Below, in pieces: positions 8,429-16,338 of a stretch of 64,000 nucleotides of DNA. The stretch is from JAXDMK01 sp963765955 (lineage in GTDB: Bacteria > Actinomycetota > Acidimicrobiia > Acidimicrobiales > AC-14). Below the pieces are notes generated by a model, which was not told the origin of the DNA, did no database searches, and saw only the letters and a list, made by a program, of their open reading frames with translations. Made by a program: the position numbers and the translations under genes. How positions within the stretch are numbered: the first letter of the stretch is position 1; the number at the start of each line of letters is the position of its first letter. The stretch is taken from NCBI GenBank assembly GCA_963765955.1, contig CAVXYA010000009.1:496001-560000 (forward strand). Reading direction: 5' to 3'.

Positions 8429-8486
8429 CAAACTAGTTGGCCCCACAAACCATACAGTCCGGTGCCAGGTTTCGTCAACTAGTTTG
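8429..8486 (-). promoter_or_regulatory. Promoter flanked by an inverted-repeat operator
   Basis: CAAACTAGTTG (8429-8439) and its exact reverse complement CAACTAGTTTG (8476-8486) flank a minus-strand promoter. The promoter has -35 TTGACG (8473-8478), an 18-base spacer and -10 TATGGT (8449-8454). One repeat overlaps the -35 box and the other sits just past the expected start point, as expected for autorepression by the co-transcribed winged-helix protein. Confidence 0.65.
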
Positions 8487-8548
8487 TGGTGCAGACCTCC
8501 GGCAGTCGCAACCGGTGAGTCATCGAGGCTGAGAGTTGGAGGTGCAGC

Positions 8549-8914
8549 GTGTTCGAGTCCGCCTTTCCGATCATCTCGACTGCGGACATGGTCCGGGCGC
8601 TTGGGTTCTACCGGGACCTCCTCGACGGCGAGGTCGAGTACCAATTCCCGCCCGAAGGCGAGCCGGGTTACCTGGGGTTGGGAATCGGCTCGTCCCACCT
8701 GGGGATCGGGCTCGATCCGACGCTCGCCGGGGCCGGTGACCAGCACCGTTTCGCCCTGTGGGTCTACGCCGACGACTGCGACGCCGCAGTCGAGCGGCTC
8801 CGCGCCGGCGGGGTTCGGATCGTCGAGGAGCCGGCGGATCAGCCGTGGGGCGAGCGGGTGGCCCGGGTCAGCGACCCTGACGGCAACATGATCTTCATCG
8901 GGTCACGAGGTTGA
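8549..8914 (+). CDS. VOC-superfamily (glyoxalase/bleomycin-resistance-like) protein
   Basis: A 121-residue single vicinal-oxygen-chelate domain made of two babab modules. It has the opening ISTADMVRALGFYRDLL, a central HRFALWVYADD strand and the closing RVSDPDGNMIFIG. The GTG start at 8549 has a GGAGG ribosome-binding site at a good distance. Members bind small molecules or metals, and the substrate cannot be predicted. Its stop overlaps the start of the trmO-like gene, suggesting a two-gene transcript. It is divergent from the HTH/membrane protein operon. Confidence 0.8.
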   Translation: MFESAFPIISTADMVRALGFYRDLLDGEVEYQFPPEGEPGYLGLGIGSSHLGIGLDPTLAGAGDQHRFALWVYADDCDAAVERLRAGGVRIVEEPADQPWGERVARVSDPDGNMIFIGSRG

Positions 8915-9324
8915 AGCGCGATCGCGGTTTCGAGGCGCGGGCCATCGGGTGGGTGGTCTCCTCCCTCCTCGATCCCGCCGCCGCCCCCAAACAGGGCCGT
9001 GAGGGTTCGCCGGACGCGTGGATCGAGTTCGAGCCCGAGGTTCTGGAGGGGCTGCGTGATCTGCGCGTGGGCGTGGAGGTCATCGTGCTGACCTGGCTCG
9101 ATCGAGCCCGCCGAGATGTGCTGGTCGTGCGTCCTCGCGACGATCCCGCCAATCCGAAGACGGGCGTGTTCAGCACCCGGTCCGCCGACCGCCCGAACCC
9201 CATCGGCCTGCACCGGGTCGAGATCCTCGCCATCGACGGGGCCAGGTTGCGCGTCCGCCACCTGGAGGCGGTGGACGGGACACCCGTCCTCGACGTGAAG
9301 CCCGTGCTCGGCGGCGACGGCTGA
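8911..9324 (+). CDS. trmO: TrmO-like tRNA (N6-threonylcarbamoyladenosine37-N6)-methyltransferase
   Basis: A 137-residue TsaA/YaeB/TrmO-family domain. Visible family motifs are GREGSPDAWIEF, then FSTRSADRPNPIGLHRVEI, the strongly conserved core that binds SAM, and a terminal DVKPVL. In E. coli, TrmO methylates t6A37 of threonine tRNA. The protein lacks the C-terminal extension of the enterobacterial enzyme, which is usual for short actinobacterial versions. The start is TTG at 8911, overlapping the previous stop. Family assignment is firm; activity on tRNA is inferred. Confidence 0.85.
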   Translation: MKRDRGFEARAIGWVVSSLLDPAAAPKQGREGSPDAWIEFEPEVLEGLRDLRVGVEVIVLTWLDRARRDVLVVRPRDDPANPKTGVFSTRSADRPNPIGLHRVEILAIDGARLRVRHLEAVDGTPVLDVKPVLGGDG

Positions 9325-9501
9325 CGGTGAAACGGGCAAGAACCCTCGTAACCCATGAGAGCGGATTCAGCCTGGCGTTCCGAAACCGATGGGGTAATCC
9401 CAGTCGGGGAGCCCCCTTGTCAGTCGGTGCGCAGAGAAACCCGCAGGTCAGACGTCCGACAAGCTGGACCGAGCGTGCTTCCTTGGGCAGTGGGTCGTGT
9501 G

Positions 9502-9507
9502 TAGTGT
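9502..9507 (+). promoter_or_regulatory. -10 element for a leaderless transcript
   Basis: TAGTGT lies six bases before the ATG at 9514, the spacing seen for leaderless mRNAs in actinobacteria. No ribosome-binding site precedes that ATG. No strong -35 box was found. Confidence 0.45.
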
Positions 9508-9513
9508 TTGGAC

Positions 9514-9579
9514 ATGACAGGTCGGGGCATCAGCTTCGCCGATCCCTTCCGCGGCGCAACCGTTGACGAGCCGAAGTGA
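9514..9579 (+). CDS. Leaderless 21-residue ORF, possible N-terminus of a small antitoxin-like protein
   Basis: A 21-codon ORF (begins MTGRGISF, ends DEPK) directly after a -10 element. Its TGA overlaps the GTG of the next small gene. It is too short to classify. A single lost or gained base at about 9575 would fuse it to the next ORF, giving one 77-residue protein of antitoxin size, so this may be the true N-terminus of that protein. Reported because the promoter position and four-base overlaps argue against chance. Confidence 0.4.
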   Translation: MTGRGISFADPFRGATVDEPK

Positions 9580-9746
9580 TCCGCCACGTCGGTGACGAGG
9601 TTCGGGACGATCGTGAGTTGCGTGACCAGGCGGAGACGTTGTGGGCCAGCCAGGAGTTCCAGACCTGGCGAACTCATATGCGGCAGGACGTGGCGGACAG
9701 CCTTGCTCTGCCCCCTGAAGCGGAGGGATTTTCCGCTCCGGCGTGA
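9576..9746 (+). CDS. Small hypothetical protein, second gene of overlapping trio
   Basis: A 56-residue acidic, helical protein, unrecognised. It has charged repeats near the start (DEVRDDRELRDQAETLW) and ends in an acidic, proline-containing tail. It starts with GTG overlapping the upstream TGA and ends with TGA overlapping the downstream GTG. Charged small helical proteins encoded just before a compact basic/aromatic partner are typical of antitoxins. That role is inference from gene arrangement alone. Confidence 0.5.
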   Translation: MIRHVGDEVRDDRELRDQAETLWASQEFQTWRTHMRQDVADSLALPPEAEGFSAPA

Positions 9747-10012
9747 CTAGCCCCGGCTGGGGAATCCACAACTTTGAACTGGCGTTGCGGCGCTGGTGGC
9801 GGGATTACTCCCCCAGTGCGGACCTGGCTGATCGACTCAAGGCGTGGCGGGACGAGTTGGAATCCAATGGGATAAAGGACATGGAGCCGTGGATGCTGAT
9901 TGGCGACGAGGATGAGTTCATCGGCCGAATACCAGGCACCCCTGTCATCGTGTCGGGCATTTTGGTTCCCTATGAGCGACTGATGATCGTGCATACGTTC
10001 GTCGGCGCTTAA
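9743..10012 (+). CDS. Small hypothetical protein, possible toxin-like partner
   Basis: An 89-residue protein, unrecognised. A helix rich in W and R (ELALRRWWRDY) leads into a central helix and a C-terminal beta region with PVIVSGILVPYERLMIVHTFV. The last strand loosely resembles the final strands of RelE/HigB toxins, but the catalytic residues of those families are not evident. It starts with GTG overlapping the previous stop. With the two upstream ORFs it forms a tight 500-base unit that would fit a toxin-antitoxin module. Confidence in the gene is fair; confidence in that function is low. Confidence 0.6.
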   Translation: MTSPGWGIHNFELALRRWWRDYSPSADLADRLKAWRDELESNGIKDMEPWMLIGDEDEFIGRIPGTPVIVSGILVPYERLMIVHTFVGA

Positions 10013-10029
10013 CGGCCGGGGAGCCTGGC

Positions 10030-12297
10030 TCAGGCGGCTCCGGCTCGTTGCACCCGGCCGTAGAGGGTGGTGCGTTGGCGCAGGGGGCGGCCGAGGGGGT
10101 CGACGATCTGGCGGAAGTCGTCCTCGGCCATGCGCTGGCCGTGGGCGGCGCCGGCGGCTCGGGAGATGTTCTCGTCGATGAGGGTGCCGCCCAGATCGTT
10201 GGCGCCGGCCAGGAGGGCCTGGCGGGAGCCGACGGCGCCCATCTTCACCCACGACACCTGCACGTTGGGCACCAGGTTGCGGTAGGCGATGCGGGCCACC
10301 GCGTGCATGAGCAGCGCTTCCCGGAACGTCGGGCCGCGGCGGGACTTGCCCTGCAGGAACATCGGGGTGGCCATGTGCACGAACGGCAGGGGCACGAACT
10401 CAGTGAAGCCGCCGGTCTCCTTCTGCAGGTCGCGGGTGCGCAGCAGATGGCGGGCCCACGACACCGGCTGCTCGATGGCTCCGAACATGATGGTGATGTT
10501 CGAGCGCAGGCCGATTGAGTGGGCCGCCCGGTGGGCCTCCAGCCACTCGTCGGTGGTGATCTTGTCCGGGCACAGCACGCGGCGAACCTCGTCGTCGAGG
10601 ATCTCGGCCGCGGTCCCGGGCAGGGTGGCCAGGCCGGCGTCCTTCAACCGGCGTAGGTAGTCGACCAGAGGCTCGCCCAAGCGGAGGGCGCCCTCGGTGA
10701 CCTCCAGGGCGGTGAAGCCGTGGACGTGGATTCCGGGGGCGACGTCCTTCACCGCCCGGCACACGTCGATGTAGTAGTCGCCGTCGAAGCTGGGGTGGAT
10801 GCCGCCCTGCAGGCACACCTCGGTGGCGCCCATGTCGACCGCCTCCACCACCCGGCGCTGTATCTCCTCGACGCCCAGCAGGTAGGGGTCGCCCCGCAGG
10901 TTGAGCGACAGCGGTCCCTTGGAGAAGGCGCAGAACCGGCACTTGAACGTGCACACGTTGGTGTAGTTGATGTTGCGGTTGGCCACCCAGGTGACCTCGT
11001 CGCCCACGATGGCCCGGCGCAGGTCGTCGGCCGCCTCGGCCACCGCCGCCACCTCCCGGCCCCGGGCCCCGAACAGGGTGACGATCTCGTCCTGGCCCAC
11101 CTCCTGGCCCGCGGTCACGCCGGCCAGCACCTCTCCCACGGCGCCCCCCGCCGACGGGAAAGCGGGCAGCAGGCGGGGCGGCGGCGCCTCGCCTCCCGCG
11201 TGCCACCGGTCGAGGTCGCGTCCCAGGCCGTGGGCGTCGGACGCGGCCAGCACCGCCGGCCGCACGCCGGCGTCGAGCCACCGCTCCGGGGCCAGGGCGA
11301 GCTCGGGGTAGATGGTCAGGCGGGGGGCGAGCTCGTAGCCGGCGGCCTCGGTGGCCGCCCGCAGGACGTCGATCGCCGGCCACGGCCGCTCGGGGTTGAC
11401 GTGGTCGGGCGTCACCGGCGACACCCCGCCCCAGTCGTCGATCCCGGCCGCCAGCAGCGGACCGAGGTCGTCCGACAGGTTGGGCGGCGCCTGCAGGTGG
11501 ATGTCGACCGGCAGCAGGAGGCGGGCCGCGGCCACCGTCCACACCAGCTCCTCGGGCGGGCAGGGCGCCGCCGCCCACATCGCCGTGCCCGCCTTGGGCA
11601 GGAAGTTCTGGACGATCACCTCCTGCACGTGACCGTGGCGGGCATGGCTGGCGGCGATCGCCTCCAGCGCCTCCAGCCGGTCGGCCCGGGACTCGCCGAT
11701 GCCGACGAGGATCCCGGTGGTGAAGGGGATGGCCAGCTCGCCCGCCGCCTCGAGGGTGGCCAGACGGCGGGCGGGCGTCTTGTCGGGGGCCCCCCGGTGG
11801 CATTCGAGGCCGGCGTTGAGCGTCTCCACCATCATCCCCTGCGACGCCGACACCGCCCGTAGCCGGGCCAGGTCGGCGGCGGGCAACGCGCCCGCGTTGG
11901 CGTGGGGGAGCAGGCCCGTCTCCGACAGCACCAGCCCGCACATCGCCACCAGGTAGTCGACGGTCGACCGGTAGCCGGCGCCGTCGAGCCACTGCCGGGC
12001 CACCGGCCAGCGATCCTCGGGGGCCTCGCCCAGGGTGAAGAGAGCCTCGTGGCAGCCGGCGGCGGCACCGGCCCGGGCGATCGCCAGCACCTCGTCGGCG
12101 GGCAGGAACGGCGCCGCCACCCGGGCCGGGGGCTGGGCGAAGGTGCAGTACCCGCACCGGTCCCGGCACAGGTGCGTCAACGGGATGAACACCTTGGGCG
12201 AGAAGGTGACCCGCGTGCCGGTGGACGAGTCCCGGCGGGCGCCGGCCGCCGCCACCAGGTCGTCGAGGGCCGCGGCGAGGAGCTCGGCGGCCGTCAC
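10030..12297 (-). CDS. fbiC: FO synthase, fused CofG-CofH (coenzyme F420 biosynthesis)
   Basis: A 755-residue bifunctional radical-SAM enzyme. The N-terminal CofG half has the cluster motif C44-x3-C48-x2-C51 (CRDRCGYC). The C-terminal CofH half has C449-x3-C453-x2-C456 (CTFKCRFC). Together they build the deazaflavin FO from tyrosine and a ribityl-uracil intermediate. The GTG at 12297 begins VTAAELLAAALDDL. The reading frame continues to 12642 but there runs antisense-like through the neighbouring gene, so it was rejected. The protein is about 100 residues shorter than the mycobacterial enzyme, mainly at the N-terminus. Other F420 genes (fbiA/B) are not in the window. Confidence 0.93.
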   Translation of the reverse strand: MTAAELLAAALDDLVAAAGARRDSSTGTRVTFSPKVFIPLTHLCRDRCGYCTFAQPPARVAAPFLPADEVLAIARAGAAAGCHEALFTLGEAPEDRWPVARQWLDGAGYRSTVDYLVAMCGLVLSETGLLPHANAGALPAADLARLRAVSASQGMMVETLNAGLECHRGAPDKTPARRLATLEAAGELAIPFTTGILVGIGESRADRLEALEAIAASHARHGHVQEVIVQNFLPKAGTAMWAAAPCPPEELVWTVAAARLLLPVDIHLQAPPNLSDDLGPLLAAGIDDWGGVSPVTPDHVNPERPWPAIDVLRAATEAAGYELAPRLTIYPELALAPERWLDAGVRPAVLAASDAHGLGRDLDRWHAGGEAPPPRLLPAFPSAGGAVGEVLAGVTAGQEVGQDEIVTLFGARGREVAAVAEAADDLRRAIVGDEVTWVANRNINYTNVCTFKCRFCAFSKGPLSLNLRGDPYLLGVEEIQRRVVEAVDMGATEVCLQGGIHPSFDGDYYIDVCRAVKDVAPGIHVHGFTALEVTEGALRLGEPLVDYLRRLKDAGLATLPGTAAEILDDEVRRVLCPDKITTDEWLEAHRAAHSIGLRSNITIMFGAIEQPVSWARHLLRTRDLQKETGGFTEFVPLPFVHMATPMFLQGKSRRGPTFREALLMHAVARIAYRNLVPNVQVSWVKMGAVGSRQALLAGANDLGGTLIDENISRAAGAAHGQRMAEDDFRQIVDPLGRPLRQRTTLYGRVQRAGAA

Positions 12298-12307
12298 GCG
12301 TCCCAGG

Positions 12308-12700
12308 TTAGGACCAGAACTCGTCCCAGGCGTACTGGTCGCCGGGGTAGATCCAGATCTCGTCGAGGGTGCCGTTGCCCATCCGCCAGACGTGGACGTT
12401 GTCGACAGCCAGGGTCTTGTCGCCCCGCTCGGCCGAGTCCCTGACCAAGCCGACGCCCCGGTCGCCCGAGACGAGCACGGTGCGGGGCTCGAACCGGATG
12501 GTGCCCCCCGACAGCTCGGCCAGCTGGCCCACGTAGCCGGCCACCGCCTCCTTGCCCACGTAGTCGCCGGCGATCGGGCTGCGGCCGGGCACGTGGCCGA
12601 TGATGTCGTCGGACAGGAACCCGAGCACCCCGCCCAGGTCACCCGCCCCCAGGGCGTCGTAGAGCGCCTGCAGGACCTGGCGGTTGGTGTCGTCGTCCAC
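12308..12700 (-). CDS. SnoaL-like / NTF2-fold protein
   Basis: A 130-residue single NTF2-like domain. It has an N-terminal helix pair (QVLQALYDALGAGDLGGVL), the typical FLSDDIIGHVPG strand and a C-terminal DNVHVWRMGNGTLDEIWIY hairpin. SnoaL-like proteins include cyclases, isomerases and plain ligand-binding proteins, so no substrate is assigned. It lies 10 bases upstream of fbiC on the same strand and may be co-transcribed, but no direct F420 role is known for this family. Confidence 0.8.
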   Translation of the reverse strand: MDDDTNRQVLQALYDALGAGDLGGVLGFLSDDIIGHVPGRSPIAGDYVGKEAVAGYVGQLAELSGGTIRFEPRTVLVSGDRGVGLVRDSAERGDKTLAVDNVHVWRMGNGTLDEIWIYPGDQYAWDEFWS

Positions 12701-12749
12701 GGCCGCGGACGTTACCGCCCGTGTCGGCCTGCCGGCAGGCGGGCCCGCG

Positions 12750-12947
12750 CTACCGCACGATGCGCCGGCGACGGCCCGTCACCCCTGATCCGAACGCCTC
12801 GTGGTCGGCCACGAGGGGGACGGCGGCGTAGGCGGTCAGGCCGAGGGCGATGAAGCCGAGCTCGTTGACGTTGATGTCGTCGGAGAAGGCGGACAGGGCG
12901 GCGATGGCGAAGCACGCCACCGCTACGATCAGCAGGATCCGGGTCAT
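12750..12947 (-). CDS. Small two-helix membrane protein
   Basis: A 65-residue protein with two hydrophobic segments (about 3-20 and 29-46) joined by an acidic loop (SDDINVNELG), and a basic C-terminal tail GRRRRIVR. A GGAGGAG ribosome-binding site before the ATG at 12947 supports it as a real gene. The pattern is common in actinobacterial small membrane proteins of unknown function. It sits alone between pgl and the NTF2-like gene. Confidence 0.7.
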   Translation of the reverse strand: MTRILLIVAVACFAIAALSAFSDDINVNELGFIALGLTAYAAVPLVADHEAFGSGVTGRRRRIVR

Positions 12948-12976
12948 GGCTCCTCCGTACCCGGAGCGCCGGATTG

Positions 12977-13672
12977 TCACCCGGCGGCAGCTCGGTCGAC
13001 CAGCCAGACGATGCGCTCGGCCCGCACCCGGGCCGCGGGGCACGCCAGGTCGCCCGCCCGGACCCGGGCGAAGGCCTCCCGCTTGGACTCGCCCTCCACG
13101 GTGAAGATCACCAGCCGGGCCCGGGCGATGCCCGAATAGGTGAGGGTCATGCGGCGGTGGGGGTTGTGGCCGTGCGGGTCCTCGTTCATGACCACTAGCC
13201 GTCCGGGGTCGGCGTCGAGGGCGGGGGAGTCGGGGAAGAGGGAGGCGGTGTGGCAGTCGGGCCCCAGGCCGAGGTGGACGAGGTCGAACCGTCCCACCGT
13301 CGCCACCCGCTGCTGGTAGGCGTCGGGTCCTTCGTCGCAGCGCATGGGGTAGACGGCGTTGGCCGCCCCCACCCGCTCGAGCAGGGCCTCCCGGACCAGC
13401 CGCTCGTTGGAGTCGGGGTGGTCGGGCGGCACACAGCGCTCGTCGCCCCAGTAGACGTCGACCTGCCACCAGTCGACCTGGTCGGCGCCGTCGGCCGCCA
13501 GCCGCTCGTAGCACCGGCGGGCGGTCTCGCCGCCGGAGACGGCCAGGGCGAAGCTCTCCCCGGGGCGGGTGTGGAAGCCCTCCACCACCCGCTCCGCGAA
13601 CTCGCTGGCCACGTCGTCGACGACGATCACCTCGCCGTTCATGGGCCCGTTCTCGAGCGAGGGGGAGGACAC
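12977..13672 (-). CDS. pgl: 6-phosphogluconolactonase
   Basis: A 231-residue DevB/SOL-type lactonase that hydrolyses 6-phosphogluconolactone in the oxidative pentose phosphate pathway. Visible motifs are LAVSGGETARR (sugar-phosphate binding), the signature DVYWGDERCVP and LGLGPDCHTASLFP. The usual residue after LGLGPD is G, and here it is C. The GTG start directly abuts the opcA stop; an ATG at 13642 is an alternative that keeps the whole domain. It is the last gene of the zwf-opcA-pgl operon. Confidence 0.92.
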   Translation of the reverse strand: MSSPSLENGPMNGEVIVVDDVASEFAERVVEGFHTRPGESFALAVSGGETARRCYERLAADGADQVDWWQVDVYWGDERCVPPDHPDSNERLVREALLERVGAANAVYPMRCDEGPDAYQQRVATVGRFDLVHLGLGPDCHTASLFPDSPALDADPGRLVVMNEDPHGHNPHRRMTLTYSGIARARLVIFTVEGESKREAFARVRAGDLACPAARVRAERIVWLVDRAAAG

Positions 13673-14753
13673 CTAGGCCACGCCCCGCAGCTCGCGGGAC
13701 CCGGCCAGGGCCTCCTCGTAGGGCTCGTCGTGGCCGACGTTGGTGAGGGCGCCGGCCAGGGCCAGGACCGGCCACCGCTCCTGCATCTGCAGAACCTGCT
13801 CCAGGTGGGGACCGTTCTCGATGTCGACCGACGAGGAGAGCACCCGCTCCGCGCCCGCCCGGGTCACGCAGAACCTTCCCCGCCGGCCCTGGGGGTCGGT
13901 GGCCTCGATGCAGACCGAGACGTGGCCGGCCGGGCGCAGCTCCACCCGGGCCGGCGTGAGCCCCAGGCGGCGCAGCAGCCACCCTCCCAGAAGCTGGCGG
14001 GGCCCCCGGTTGCCCGCCACCTCGACCCGGTCGACGCCGTCGAGGAAGGGCCGGTTCACCGATCCTTCAAAGAGGCCGGCGAGCAGGCTGCGCCACGGTG
14101 CCATGCGGATCCACGACAGGTCGGTGACCGGCAGGCGGCGGGCGAGGGTGGCCGCCCGGGCCAGCACGTCGCCCCCACTCTCGTCGGCCGCCCGGCTGTC
14201 GACGACCAGGCGGTCGGCCACGTCGAGGAGGGGGTCGCCGGGCGAGGGCAGGCTGGCCGGCAGCCACACCACGAGGGGGACGTCGGGCAGGGCGAACGGC
14301 CCCACGATGGAGTCGAGGTGGTAGCGGGCCGGGCCCCGGACGAGCAGGCGGACCTCCTCGAAGCACAGGGCCCGGCCGTCGTGCTCGAGGGCGTGGACCC
14401 ACAGGGCGGCGTCGACGCCGGTGTCCCCATCCGCCGGCCCGGCGTCCGTCTGGCCCGCCCTCTCGTCACCGTCGCCGTCGGGCTCGTCCTTCTCCAGCAC
14501 CACCACCAGGGTGCGGGACGGGTGGCGCACGCCCAGGTCGTGGATGATGCCCCGCACCAGGTCGGCCTCGGCCTGGCTGTGGGTGACGGCCACCAGGGTG
14601 AGCACGCTGGCCCGCACCGCGGCCCGTTGCTCGTGGCGGCGGAGGTCGGACAGGGCCCGCTCGACGTGGCCGATGGAGACGTTCTCCGCCTCCCATGAGC
14701 CGATGGTGGTCGAGGTGGTGTGCGGGCTCGGGCCCCGCGGTCTGCTCGGTCAC
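13673..14753 (-). CDS. opcA: OpcA, glucose-6-phosphate dehydrogenase assembly protein (N-terminal frameshift)
   Basis: From 14617 downward the frame encodes a typical OpcA, with RASVLTLVAVTHSQAEADLV, HPSRTLVVVLEKDEP, WLPASLPSPGDPLLD and a C-terminal beta region. OpcA is required for G6PD activity in actinobacteria and cyanobacteria. Conserved N-terminal residues (IGSWEAENVSIGHVERAL) are encoded upstream in the same frame but have no start codon before an in-frame TGA. A GTG at 14753 overlapping the zwf stop is ideal but lies in another frame. Removing one G from the GGGG run near 14734 joins them as VTEQTAGPSPH and onward. So the 5' end is frameshifted, probably by sequencing error. As it stands only a truncated protein from the GTG at 14617 could be made. 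Confidence 0.85.
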
Positions 14754-16291
14754 GGACGGCGCCAGCCCCGCTGGTCGTGGCGGAGGAGCTCGTCGGCTTC
14801 CTCGGGGCCCCACGTCCCCGCCTCGTAGCGGGCCAGGGGCACGTGACCCTCCTCGAACGCCTCCAGCACCGGATCGACGATACGCCACGCCTGGGCCACC
14901 TCGTCCGAGCGGATGAACAGGGTCTGGTCGCCCAGGAGGGCGTCGAGCAGGAGGCGCTCGTAGGCCTCGGGGGTCTCCTCCAGGAAGGCGGCACCATAGA
15001 AGAAGTCCATCGACACCGACCGCACCCGGAAGGCCTGGCCCGGCACCTTGGCCCCGAAGCGCAGGGTGATGCCCTCGTCGGGCTGCACCCGCAGCACCAG
15101 GGCGTCGGGGTCGAGGCCCTCGGCCTGGTTGGCGGCGAAGGGCAGGTGGGGGACCCGGTTGAACTCCATGGCCACCTCGGTGACCCGCTTGGGTAGGTAC
15201 TTGCCGGTGCGGACGTAGACCGGCACCCCCGCCCACCGCCAGTTGTCGACCCGCAGGCGCATGGCGATGTAGGTCTCGGTGGTGGAGTGCGGGTCGACGC
15301 CCTCCTCCTCCCGGTAGCTCTTGACCTCCTGGCCCTCCACCCATCCCTTGCGGTACTGGCCCCGCACCACCTCGAAGGGCACCTCCTCGGGCGTGAGGAC
15401 GTCGACCGCCTTGAGGGCCTTGACCTTCTCGTCCCGGATCCCGTCGGCGTCGAAGGTGGCCGGCGGCTCCATGAGGGTGAGGGCCAGCACCTGCATGACG
15501 TGGTTCTGGACGATGTCGCGCAGGGCTCCCGCCCGCTCGTAGAAGCTGCCCCGGTAGCCCACGCCGAGGGACTCGGCCACCGTGATCTGCACGTGGTTGA
15601 CGTAGCGCCGGTTCCACAGCGGCTCGAAGATGGCGTTGGCGAAGCGCAGGGCCAGGACGTTCTGGACCGTCTCCTTCCCCAGGTAGTGGTCGATGCGGTA
15701 CACCTGCGTCTCTTCGAAGGCGGCGTGGACGGTGGCATCGAGGGCGGCCGCCGACGCCCCGTCCCGCCCATAGGGCTTCTCGATGACGATGCGGACGAAG
15801 GCGTCGGGCGAGGAGGCCTTGCTGAGGCCGTGCTCGGCCAGGGCCTGCACGACGGTGGCGAAGGTATCCGGCGGCGTGGCCAGGTAGTAGAGACGGTTCC
15901 CGGCCGTCCCCCGCTCCCGGTCGAGCTCGTCGAGGATCTCCTTCAGCCGGACGAAGGTGTCGGGTGAGCCGTAGTCGCCGGTGACGTAGCGGAAGCCGCC
16001 GGCGAAGGCGTCCCACACGTGGCGGACGTCGTCGCCCGCGCCCCCCTCGTCGGCCCCCTCCTCGGCCACCGCCTTCATCATCCGCTGGAGGAACTCGTCC
16101 TCCGTCATCTCTGTACGGGCCACGCCCACGACCGAGAACGACGCCGGCAGGAGCCGGCGCAGGGCGAGCCGCTCGACGGCCGGCATGAGCTTGCGGCTGG
16201 TGAGGTCGCCCGATGCCCCGAAGATCACCAGGACCGCTGGCGGCGCCACCCGCTCCGCCGTTTTCTCGGCCAACGGATTGTCCGTGGTCAT
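14750..16291 (-). CDS. zwf: Glucose-6-phosphate 1-dehydrogenase
   Basis: A 513-residue enzyme oxidising glucose-6-phosphate to 6-phosphogluconolactone with NAD(P)+. The N-terminal Rossmann domain has GASGDLTSRKLMPA (from residue 25), and the substrate-binding and catalytic motif RIDHYLGKE is in mid-protein. The C-terminal domain has RTGKYLPKRVTEV and the DQTLFIRSDEV helix. It is the first gene of the operon with opcA and pgl, and the TGA overlaps the probable opcA GTG. Transketolase of the same pathway lies separately at 25307. Confidence 0.96.
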   Translation of the reverse strand: MTTDNPLAEKTAERVAPPAVLVIFGASGDLTSRKLMPAVERLALRRLLPASFSVVGVARTEMTEDEFLQRMMKAVAEEGADEGGAGDDVRHVWDAFAGGFRYVTGDYGSPDTFVRLKEILDELDRERGTAGNRLYYLATPPDTFATVVQALAEHGLSKASSPDAFVRIVIEKPYGRDGASAAALDATVHAAFEETQVYRIDHYLGKETVQNVLALRFANAIFEPLWNRRYVNHVQITVAESLGVGYRGSFYERAGALRDIVQNHVMQVLALTLMEPPATFDADGIRDEKVKALKAVDVLTPEEVPFEVVRGQYRKGWVEGQEVKSYREEEGVDPHSTTETYIAMRLRVDNWRWAGVPVYVRTGKYLPKRVTEVAMEFNRVPHLPFAANQAEGLDPDALVLRVQPDEGITLRFGAKVPGQAFRVRSVSMDFFYGAAFLEETPEAYERLLLDALLGDQTLFIRSDEVAQAWRIVDPVLEAFEEGHVPLARYEAGTWGPEEADELLRHDQRGWRRP

Positions 16292-16338
16292 CGCGGCAAT
16301 GCTACGGGAACCGGTGCGGCGCGGCTCCTAAAGCGGAA

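Noticed and set aside
12298..12642. Long N-terminal extension of FO synthase
   Set aside because: Its codons run antisense-like through the SnoaL-like gene on the same strand in another frame, and the composition is low-complexity Ser/Thr/Ala/Pro. The GTG at 12297 gives the expected start.
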